Below, one piece after another: positions 39,701-51,700 of a DNA stretch of 64,000 nt. Position 1 is the first letter of the stretch. Every line of letters begins with the position of its first letter. The stretch lies in NCBI GenBank assembly GCA_914767715.1, contig OU612073.1, positions 3,472,001 through 3,536,000 of the forward strand, read 5' to 3'. The notes beneath the pieces were generated by a model. The model saw nothing but the letters and a program-made list of their open reading frames with translations. It was not told where the DNA came from and ran no database searches. The stretch comes from Membranipora membranacea (taxonomy: Eukaryota; Bryozoa; Gymnolaemata; Cheilostomatida; Membraniporidae). Made by a program: the position numbers and the translations under genes.

Positions 39701-42700
39701 AAGCGCCAAGTTGACCAGCAGAATTCTACTGATGTTGAGGATATTTCCAGGCTCATTTATACAGCTCTATCATTGGACTTTGGAGCCATTGGCCAGGTAC
39801 GTATAATTTTATAGGATATTGTCTATGCTTATTGCGCAAGTGAAAAGGACAACACCATGTACAGCTGGGCATCTCTGCTCATTCATTGTCGCATTTAAAA
39901 AAAAGTTGTTAGCAGTTATATATGCAAATTTATGTTACTTACTTGATAAAAGGTTACTGACCTGTTATCGAGCACCCTCTTTGAGAAAAAATCACTAGAA
40001 CAGCACACCACTGCACAGTCACCCACATCAATAGGAATATGAGGTAGCTCAGTTGGTTAGAGCGCCTGCCAGCAAACTGAGAGCAACTTGGTGCCGAATA
40101 TGGCCGCCGCGCCATTAAGCCTAAGGCACTGTTATTTCTATGTCCTCAGACAGAGACAGACCTGCAATTTTACCCAACTTTTTAATATTGCTCACACTAC
40201 TCTCTGAAACTTAATTTGATGCCGCTCGTTGTAAGGTTCTGATGGATGAGCTTGATGACATCCTGGACACTCGTTCCACTGACCTGCTCAACCAGCTGGC
40301 TACTGATGGAAAGATTGACGATGAAGACTTCATAACCCTCATTAAAGATCTGCGAACTGTAAGTTACACTATTACTATAGAATGGAAGCTTTGCATCATC
40401 ATCGAAATTGAAACGAATGTGTTTTGCCGTCAAACAAAGCGCTGCCATTTTCTAGAGCTTATGAGATAACCCTATTTGAACAAAATGGCATCAAATATCA
40501 AACAGTCAGCATAGCCAAGGCTTATAAGACAAGCAAACATGAGAGGTTAAACGGCAGCCAACTTGGTACCATCTAGATTTGTAGCTAAAGAATGATCCGT
40601 TTTATTGCAGGTGCTCCTCTTGCCTGTCACCGATGATACACTTGAGTCTGAAGCTGTCGGTGTTCTACTTGACGATGTCAACCTGCAACTTGGTGTCCAG
40701 GTAATCTATCGCATCTCGAACTTTGTAAACCCAATGTGTCACAACTGCACAGGTGCTTGGTAAACTTCAAAATCAATGTTTCAACTTATCAAGAACCAAA
40801 AGAATGTTGGTCATTATCGGTGCTCTTCACTGATTTGGAATAAAATTTAATATACCTCAGTGATGCTCTTCATTCTCTTGAATGACTGCTCAACTACAAC
40901 TAATCAAACCATCTATATCCATTGAAGTAAATCAACCCACAATTCCTCACAATCGCCTGAAAAGTATCCTAACCTCAAGTAATTTTATCTAGAAAACGAG
41001 GCCTTCAATTCAAAGCCTCCAACTCACACCACTGAAGTTATTGAGCTTATACATATAATGTTAAACGATTCATTATTTCATTAACTCTAATCTTCACAGT
41101 ATGCGAGTCTCAGTAACAGCAGTGAGTGGCGAGCAGACAACCACACAGACACGATGAAGGTCGCAGAGCTTATGGCTGCTGTGGAGTACCCAGAATCTGG
41201 AGATCAAGTACTCATTGATTACTTGAATGCTGCGAATGGCATTGATGATGATACACTGTCTATTATCAATACTATGATACCAAAGATTACAAACCGAGAG
41301 AGTATCGCAGTTGAGCTTGAAAGGCTCAGAGTGATAGTAAGTTGTTTATAACTGTGTAGTTGAGTTGTTTTCATACAGACAAGTTTGCTTTGCTGTTTAG
41401 TCATATTATCCAAATTCAATCTATATTTAAAATCCATATATAACAATGTGTTGCTTTTGCTAGTGATTTGGCAGCATAAAAACAAGCATGTATTTTTATC
41501 CTGATCTTGCTGACAAGCCTGAGTTGATCGTAAAGCCAGATAAACCATAGAGTTAACTCTATGAGATAAACAAACAAACAATCAAACAAACAAACAAAAT
41601 ATAATACATTATGTTTGTTTTATCTGGCCTTTTCAAACATATGTTATGTGAAAAATTGTACTAATAATTTACCTTGTGCTTTTTATGTAGTTTGCTGATG
41701 ATGTACCGGAGCTAGCAGTACTATCTGGGATGAATCAAGCCACTCTCGGACCAATTTACAATGAGATCGACCAGCAGATTACTGAACTTGATCAGGTGTG
41801 ATTATAATTTTTTATTGTAACTCTATTATATTTATTTATATATATTTATTTACTATATTACATTTATTATAATATGTGAAGCGGGCAAATTAATTCATAT
41901 ATGCACATTGCTACACCCTTTCAATAAATGGAGGGGCTCTTCCATCAAGAACAATATCCAGTTCTTTTGTTGCAAGTATTGCATAATGCAAGACATCTGA
42001 TCATGGACCCAATTACGATAACCTTAAACTTTTCTGCTGCGTTTTTTCGCTGGAACACGGGCAGTACCGCTGGTTTGATAATGTGAGTATGTTGCTGAAT
42101 TGTAGGAAACACTGGATACATGGGTCGCGATCCCAGGAAATATTCCAAAAGCTCTCGCGTTTACAAACTTGCTCGATACAGACAGAATATCTGATGCCGT
42201 TCTGGCAGCCGCAGGTCAAGCAGCTGAAAGTCAAGCCATTACTCAGGTAGCACAGGCCTTGCCAGGTGATGTAACCACGATGTTCACAGGACTGGTCGAT
42301 GCTATGGAAGCAAATCAAGTTGACCCAGTACTAAAAGAAGTGCTGCTTACAGTGAGTATATATTTCCCCATATATGGGCATGTAGAATGTAAGCTCAGAG
42401 GGAGTTTTATAGCATGAAGACGATTACAAATTTTAAGCTCAAGGGAGTGTTTTAAGATGTCTAGTTTTTATCAGATACACGTCTCTTATACCTGATTTGA
42501 AAAGTTGGCCAAGTTTAACAGTCAACGCTGAAACAAATGCTTTGCAATATCCGACATCATATCCTATGTGAGCCTCATGCTAATCGCTGCCAACTCTCAT
42601 AAACTGGTTATCCTTAGTCTGAGCCCCCCAGATTTTTGCCCCCCGCCTGATGGCCAGTATTATGTTATTAAATCGTAACATTTTTCCTTGACATAGATCC

Positions 42701-45700
42701 TTGGAGGTGATGCCACGATAGATACAATTATCAACACTGCAATCGGTGAAAGTCTCGTCGCCTCATTGTCCAACTCAATGATGCTTACATACAACACTAC
42801 CAGACAAGCGTACGGACCAGTTTGGACAACCATACAACCGGCAGAGAGGTTTCTCCTGATGGCTGTTGATCTTGATCTTGTGAGTGCAAAAATATCTCAT
42901 CAAGATTCGTTGGTGAACAACTATCTTGCAATCAATACCAGCAAGAGGGACAAATGAAAATGGAGATGCTGAGAAACTCCAAAATTGCCGGATCTTGAGC
43001 AACCTTTTGCACAACCCTTTTAAAGCAACTATTTTGTACACAATGATTACTTAAATCCTCAATGCAATTATGATAATAATCCAAAATGAAGATAAATTTT
43101 GACGCTGTTGGTCTGTTTTTTTCCAGGAGGAAATGTTGAATAGTGCCGTAGCCTCTGGAAGTGAAGCACTGAGTGGCTCTCTGGAAGTTTTCGACAAAAT
43201 ACTGAACCCGATTCTTTCTCCAGCATGTGCTGTGGACTATAGTCAGTTCACCACCGAACTGCAGAACGCATCACTGTTTAATCCAAAGACTAAATATGCT
43301 ATCGATAGTAAGTAGTCCAATATAGAACAGTGCAACGATAAATAGGGATCGTGGAGTGATTTTCATTCTTTCAGGCTGATTGCAAGAGATTTGTTAACAG
43401 TGAATATAGCAAGCAAATGCTCAACTGTAACCTGCAACCTGTAACTTTCGACCTGTAATCTTTAACTCGCAACTCGCAACCGGCGACTGTATGAATAAGG
43501 TCACAGCCATTGAACTTAAGACAACCTTACCTAATCTTGACATCAAAGACTCTCGATATCTCTTCCTCATCACAGTAAAGATGTTTGTTTTCCACCTTTC
43601 AGTGATTGATGCCTGGGGAAAGCCGCCTCCTGCTATATTTTGGGGCAACTTCAAGTGGCCTGGAGATATCCACGCTTGCCAGTCAGTCAGCGGTGACAGA
43701 AGGGCATTACAGCCGGATGGTACTATAATCATAGAACAAGGGGGTATCAAGGGGGCATGGACTATGGTCGGTGTGAATATATCCGCTGTATTCGGAGGAC
43801 AAGTAGGTCTTATTAAACTTGCCTCACTCTATTGAAATCATTGATTGTGTTATCAGATGAGGCTTTCCCTATAACTTCATTAGCAGAATCAAAAATATTT
43901 TGTCTGGAGTTGCTGTCATTCATTGGATGATTTCTGGTAACTGATAGACACCAAGAAAACATATAATAAATTTTGGCATCAAATCCATCATACTCTTGCA
44001 AATTTTCAAAATGCCTGCACCAGACAAAAAAATGGAGATTTTCATTCAAAATCTCTTTTTAGGACAGATCGCTTTTGATATAATCTCTGTGTATACAGGT
44101 AAAGCATATCATTGCGAAGCATATGAATGGTGCCACATGAAAACCCCGGTCATTATTTTATATTACAGCAACTGATACCTGGCATTGCCAACCCAAATTT
44201 AGAGATTGGAGTATGCCTTCCTGACACCTGTAACTATTTCGACATCGGTTCAGTTTTTTCTGGTAAGTAGTCTGCGCAGGTCTCCGGCTCGGATAAAGAC
44301 CACTCGCGTCAAACTTTGTTTGATGTACGGGGTCAATTCAGGAAGTACTTTTAAAATGATGATGATTGATACATACTTTTGATGACTTATATGGTTTCTA
44401 GAGAATTTGTTTCCTTTCTTTTTGTGCAACAAAAAAGAATGCAAAGTTTACATAATGATCCCGTTATAGAAAAGAATTTTCAGTAATTATGCAGAAATAA
44501 TTGTGTTTGAGCATGCTAGTTGGATCTAAAAATGTATGCATTCATTTTGCTCTACACCTACTTTTCTCTGCACTGTAGTCAACATCAGCCACTCGGTTTA
44601 TTTGCCGCGTAAATCAACATCATATCAAATGTTTTTAGGAGTTTCAGAACTTGGAGCGACAGTTGCTTATATCAAGCAGTATTCTGCATACCCATCCATC
44701 AAGGGCGCCTGGAAAACTGATTCCAAATTTATTGGTGTAAGGTAAGACTAAAGATCCTTTTTTTATGTAATTCTTCAGTTTAAGTACACACGTGTGTTTT
44801 GAAATACTTGTTTCCTGCAATTTGTTTAGTTGGAGTATTAGATGATTCCTTTCTTTCGATATCTTGCTAGAGAAAATACTTTGGGCTGTTTGCTATATGA
44901 CGGGGTACCCTGCCCTTGTAGGATAAGGAAAGGAAAGGAAAAAGTATTTGATATGGCAGTCCATGTACTGTAGTGCTTCACCAAGTTAGGTACATTCTGT
45001 TGTAGCTGTAGTAAAAATAGTTGCATAAATAATTTGGTTGGTTGATTATTCTAACTATTCCAAGAATAATAGAAGACATTAAAATTTTGTGCTCTTCATA
45101 TTTCAATCGTTGTTTTGTGTCTTGTTACAGCGTTTTCTATGGACTGTTTGTGGCAGCAGTATTGTTCAGCACTCTGATCGATAAATATATAATGTTGACG
45201 AAAAAACATGAAGGAAAAGCAATGAGAAAGTCTGATAAAATGAACATTGTCGATGAAGAGAAAACCAACGCTTTGAACCGGGTGAGTTTTTTTATCTTTA
45301 TCTGAGATATTTGAGGTATGTCACATGAGCATCTGGTGGCAATTCCTAAGTATTCATGTTGACACCGAGCAATTGCTTCTCAAAGGCCTACCTAGCTAAC
45401 CATTGTGCATATTTGATTAGGTCTTGTATGCTGAGATATCTCAAAACTAATATGAAGTCTTTTACTATTTTACTTTTTATGAAAATTTATTGAGCGTCAT
45501 TCTGACCATATTGACCTGTTTACAGAATAGCATGGTCAGTAGCTCAGCGAGTGAGAAATCTGAGGGGGCGGATGCTTTTGACAACAAGGCTTATGAGGCT
45601 AACCAAGAACAAGGTCTGTTGATTTTTCTACTCATGATTTATAAATATGCTCATCATTTAATTTATTCAGTATTTTTAATTCAGATTTGATGTTGGCATT

Positions 45701-48700
45701 TCACATTACTCTTGTTCCAACGATAAACACCAGCTTGAGGGAGAGTAACTACATTATATGTGCATTATGTTTTCTATGTTTGAATCGCAATAATTAAGAT
45801 TTTATACAATTTAGATATCGAATCTGAAAAGAAAGCTGACCAGGAGGTGACTGCGAAGGAGGAGAATAAAACCATGAAAGCTAAAGTTGGTAAGTTCCGA
45901 AAAGTCATATTAATATTTTTTTATGGTAATGTCAATGACCGACCTGAATAACAAGTCATATACCGTTGTCAGCTGGCCAATGTCAACGTACTGAAAGTGA
46001 TTTGATCATTTTACTTTTTAATCTCTCTTTTTTTTACAGCGAGTGTTGGCATGCAGCTGATCAAATCATTTAGTTTGTATGAGAACGTACCGAAAATGAT
46101 GGACGTTTCACCCAAACCCAATCAGATTCAATCTCTTGATGGCATACGGTTCTTGAGTATGACTTGGGTAATGCTGGGTCACATTTACTCGCTGAATGCT
46201 CAAATGGGAGTTTTTCGTAAGTATCATGTCACGGTCACAGTCAATGGCTAAGTCTAAATCTAAGTCTAGATCTAAGTCCAAGTCTAAATCTAAGTCTAGA
46301 TCTAAGTCTAGGTCTAAGTCCTAGTCTAAGTCCTAGTCTAAGTCTAAGTCTAAGTGTAAGTATAAGTCTAGATCTAAGTCTAAGTCTCCTTTGTCCACTA
46401 GTTCCTTATGAGGCGCATACAGATCACCTCCCCATATAATACGGGATCCATCACAGTCATGTCCAGGGATCGAGCAACCGAAAGAATGAAACATACTGTT
46501 ATTAACTTGCTTTCTGGTACTCATCAACTTCTAGCTTCGGGCAGAAAAATCAATGGTTTCATTGGTAAAGAAAATGTGAGAATTTGGATGATGCAGTGTT
46601 GGAAAATTATTGGGACAACCTACCACAATGATTGTTGATTCAAAGTACATATATCACAGACAGATTATTTACCTTGTTTTTGTTGTAGAGAACTCAGTGA
46701 TTGCTGGAGAACTGGGCAAACATTGGTCTTTCTTTGCTGTACCAGGAGGGTTCTATTCTGTGGACAGTTTTTATTTGATGAGGTTAGTTCTAACAAGATT
46801 GAGGCTCTAATTGCAAGCTACGATAATACAGCGGAATACTTCAACATGACATTATTATACTGTGTAAGCTTGTCTTGTCTTTGAGAAGGGGCTGATTGAG
46901 GTAGCTCGAATCAACCTGGGTTCAGGTCTCAGGGACCCATAGAACTCAAGCCTTCCATAAAAGAAAGTTTAATCTAGCATCGTTGTTCAAAACGCCCCAA
47001 AATACGAATGAATCGGAGCAAATCTGAAACTGTGATGCACGTTGGCTTAGCTGCCCCCTTTAGGACGGATCGACCAAAAGTTCGCGGCCTCGTCTGATTG
47101 TAGATTTGGCATGAGGTTAGAAAGTGAAGGGCTGTGTCTTTGTCTTGACCACATTTTGGACAGTCTATTTCATCTGTTAGCTTGAGTTTTTGTAGGTGTA
47201 CTTTGAATGGCCCGTGACCAGCTACAACTGATATGAGGTTACTGATCTCTGAGCGTTCAAAGCAGAGGAGCCCAGTTTCAAATCTTAGATTCAGTTCACT
47301 AATGAATGATTTTGTATGATTACCATGTTTACAATTTCTCCAATAAATAATTTTCGAATCTATCACCCACTCTTTGATTCCCTGCTTTATGACTGATTGA
47401 GTTACAGGGAGTGCTGGTTCTGGACCATAAAAGTGTAAGCTTTGATTTTTGTATCTTTAATAATTTACTAACTGTTTACAGCGGCTTATTGGTCAGCTAC
47501 TTGTTCCTGAAAATGCTTGGTAAGATGACAGACTTGAAGAAGAACATCTGGCGCCCACTTGGCCTTTACTATCTGCACAGATACCTCAGGTAGGCTATTC
47601 AGTGGTGTACTTTTACAACCGGTCAAACTTTACTTAAAGTTACAGTCCTACTAGGACATGTTTGGTATGGTTTTAAAGATCTCAGGCTTGAAAAGTCATT
47701 AGGGCATATGAAATAAAACAGCCTGTGAACCTAATTACAGTAACATTGCTGCAAAGTCTGAAATTTGGGATCATAGTGGATTATAGTGATACATTGCCTC
47801 CCCCTGACCACTATGATCTACTATGATCCTTGCTAAAATATTTGAAAAAAAACCAATTGCTTAATTTTCATTTTTTTATTATTTTTATTTGCCCTATGAA
47901 CTCACAATATTTGATTTACTGGGGTAATATATCCACTTTTCTAATCGGACTGACCCTTTAATGAAAAGGAAAATATTTCCTTCTTTATTATGAGAAAGCT
48001 GCGGCCAATTCATTTTGCTTCAGGGCCCGAAAACTATTTTTGCATTGTTATTCCTTTGTCTGCATCCTGACTTTGGAAAAGCTTCCTTCTATACTGGTTG
48101 CTCTTTAAAAAAAAGTAGGGGCTGCATTTTACCTTTAACAATATATTTTTATTTAATTTATTTATATTTGATTAATTGGCAGTATCCGAAGGACTTGGCA
48201 ACCTAATTGATAGTTAGTTACATATTTTGCTTTGCATCATTACTCTATCCTATAACATGTATTATATTTTAGGCTGTTACCCCTCTATCTTGGCGTTATA
48301 CTGATCGCAGTGGGATATTATGACTATCTTGGCTTTGGACCTTTCAACTGGTGGTATATCCCAGGAGTTATAGACAACAACTGCGTTAAAAACTGGTGGA
48401 CTAACCTTCTTTACATCAACAACTTTGTAAACAACGATCAAATGGTATGATCCGTTTTCTTTTACCGCAAATTGGGAATTATTGTCTAACTCTTAGGGTA
48501 TGGCGCATATAGTTATTCCGTTGAGTGCAAGCGCTTGTTATAGATTGGGTCGAGTTATATTAGATGAAACATGAAACAGAATATCTCCAACTAAGCCAAC
48601 ATCACTGATGACTTTATTAGCAGGAGAAAGCATCCACACTGAATTTGTCTGTAATGGTATTACTCTGATGATTGGCTCATTGACACCTAAGAGATACATA

Positions 48701-51700
48701 CTATTCACAAAATTTAAAATTGTGCTCACTTGTAACTTTTCACTTGTCAGTTGTAACTTGTCATTTGTAACTTTTCACTTGTAACTTGTCACTTGTCATT
48801 TGTAACTTTTCACTTGTTACTTGTCATTTGTAACTTGTCACTTGTAACTTTTGACTTGTGACTTGTAACTTGTCACTTGTCATTTGTAACTTGTCACTTG
48901 TCACTTGTAGTGTAACGGAGTAAGTTGGTACCTGGCTAACGACATGCAGTTCTACTGGATCGCTCCTCTGTTTCTGATTCCACTACACTTGTAAGTTAGC
49001 TAATAAACTTTGCCTCGTAACCTACTCATCCATCATGCTTACTATGCACTAATCATAATGGCTTCGTTCAGAATTACCTGCATTTTCATCACCCTGCTCG
49101 TCCCATTAATATCTAATGCTATTGTTTTCAATTTTTTGATTATTATTGTAGAGATTATTTAGAGAAATAATATATACATGTTTTTATCATTGTCTATTGT
49201 GTTTACCTGTGAAAGTATCCATGCTTGGTGTTTTCTGATTTTAGGAAGCCGAAGCTTGGATTTGGTTTGATTGGAGGTGCCTATGTTATACACTTAGGCA
49301 TCACAGGCTGGCTACACTCTCAATTTACCAACACTCAATTTATGGGGTAAGTTAGCATCCCCTTGTGTCGAGGCTTCTTCCTTCAAGATTCAACTTGATC
49401 TGGCTAGAGTTACTTTGATCTGTACTGGCAGCTTAGTATCACTGGCTGCAATAAAATAAAAGCCGGCATACTGATTTCATTTCATAGATATTTATTTCTC
49501 AATCGCCCCTTAAGATAATAAAGGTACATACACATACATACATGTGAATCGTGTTTACATTGCGCACTCATATCATATAGAACAACATAAAGAATAACCC
49601 TGCATCATCTTTGTAGCAAGGAGAGATTCAACAACATTTACATGAAACCATACGCTCGTATAGGACCTTACCTGATTGGACTTGTGCTCGGATACATCTT
49701 ACTCAAAAAGCAGAAGATCAGATCCGTAAGTACCGCCAGATCCGAACTGATCCGAAAACCTGTTGTGCTACAGACTTGCTTTGTAAGATTTTGATAAATA
49801 TTAAATATTGGTTTTCGGGCTAGTCTAGTGGTCAACAGGCTGAATCATCGATCTGACGAACGGGTTCAATTTCTGCACATGTCCACTTCCGTTACCTGAG
49901 AAGCTGAGAGTTCGATAGGGTGTTCCAATGAGTACCAGCGCTTTATGTGATGTAGGTTCTCATTAGTCAGGGTTGGCTATGGAGTGCTCGGACTCAGTGA
50001 CTCAGTTGATTATTATTTGTTAAATGCTTCCATAACAATATTCTTTCTGGCCTCACCTTATAAAAGTATCAATTATAAAAAAGGTAGCTATCCATAAGTA
50101 TTACCATAACAGACTGACACTGGTAACAATACAGTCATACCTTATTCAGCTACCTGAGAAGCTGAATTCATACCTTATTCAGCATAATATATACCAGATC
50201 ATAGATTGCTAACTCCTGCAAATTTTCATTATCTTATCTTATTGTTAATTTGCCATTAATAGGGAAATCTGAGAGCTCTCTGCTGGATGTTAGCTTTTGT
50301 TGGACTCGGAATTGCTGTGTACGCACCAAGTGATGCAAACAAAGATTATGGAATCCTCTATAACTCCTGGAAGCCAATTGAAAGAAACGTATTCAACACA
50401 TTGAACAGAACTCTATGGGCACTCTCTCTTGGCTGGATCATATTTGCGGCCAACACCAACTGTGGTGGTAAGTGTGTAGCCACCTCTTAAAGTGACAGTC
50501 CTACTAGGCCATGCTTGGTATGGTTTTAAAGATCTCAGGCTGAAAAGTCATAAGGGCATATGAAATAAAACAGCCTGTGAACCTAATTGTATAGTAAAAA
50601 TGCTGTGAAGTCTGAAATGTGGGATTATAGTGGATCATAGTGATTTATAGCCTCCCCCTGACCACTATGATCCACTATGATCCTTGCTAAAACAATTGAG
50701 ATTTTTTTATTATTTCTATTTGCCCTATGAACTCACATTATTTGATTTATTGGGTTAATATATCCACTTTTCTAATAGGACTGACCCTTTAACAATAGCT
50801 TGAGAATGTAGCCACCATTTAACAATAGCCTGAAATTGTAGCTTCCTCTTAATAACAATAGCTTATTGATTTACAAATTTATAGGTTTATAATCCACTGT
50901 TGCAATTGCGGTGTGAATAAAAATAGTAGTTGGTGGAGTTCTCTTGTTGGCATAACAACACAAAAATTAAAACAATTATCCAAATCAAAAAAATTATTCA
51001 GTCTGTTGAAACCATTCACCAGTTGTGCACTAGCTTAAAATTATGCTTTCTCTTAACAAAAACTTTTGTGTGTAACTTCTGTTCTTTAAACAGCCTTTCA
51101 GTTGTACCTTCCCTCAACTAAACCTAATCTAGATTATGAATCTTGTTTTATGTGCAATGTTTGTCTGTTTGCAGGACCAATCGGTGGTGTCTTCAGTTGG
51201 CCTGGATGGGCTCCGCTCTCTAGATTAACGTTCGGAGCATATTTGATCCATCCAGTTATGCAGCAGATTGACATCAAAAACAGATTCCATAGGATGTATA
51301 TGGATAACTTCCTGATGGTATGTATGGAGGATGGGGATTGTAAGGGGATTTACGGGCTTGTACGGGGATTGTATGGGGATTGTATGGGGATTGTACGGGG
51401 ATTGCACAGGAGTTGGCATTTGCTTCACATTTACATACAGAAAGTGACACATCAACTTAATGTTTGATAAAGCAAAGGATAGGACCAGCTGTATCAGATG
51501 GAATTGATTGGCTTAGAATGTCTAGAAGGCTTGCTAATTAGCAACATCCATCTTTTCTTTATTTTATGATAACACGCTGGCCCTTGCATTGACCACTAGA
51601 TGAGAATTGCATCAAAATATGTGGGTCCAGCGGTAGCCTCAATCCAAAGTTTCCATGTGTATATCTTTTCCTGGATTCTAATCCGAGTGAATTCTCACTG

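Larger units (their letters stand above)
30734..42879 (+). other. Gene 3 exons 1-19: signal peptide and helical repeat extension
   Basis: Exons: 30734-30808, 31191-31370, 32013-32240, 32799-32927, 34733-34960, 35859-35984, 36446-36676, 37514-37624, 37743-37922, 38255-38326, 38744-38965, 39315-39431, 39683-39796, 40236-40358, 40611-40700, 41100-41336, 41691-41795, 42106-42351, 42697-42879. All have whole-codon lengths. The signal peptide core is LVAFLVLVVLI. Exons 3+4 and 5+6 are duplicates of each other: both have SGSPD or DGSPD near the end of a 76-codon exon, then LLD or LFD at the junction and a following (T/N)GT(D)xDF. No cysteine was seen. Sequons are fewer than in gene 2. Intron 4 (32928-34732) is the longest in the gene; I see no gene in it. 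Confidence 0.85.

Noticed and set aside
41219-41581. 120-codon minus-strand frame
   Set aside because: It partly overlaps exon 16 of gene 3 on the other strand, and the rest is intron. No recognisable domain.
46333-46527. Minus-strand frame ending in repeated DLDLDL
   Set aside because: It is produced by the (TCTAAG)n repeat read backwards; no protein similarity.
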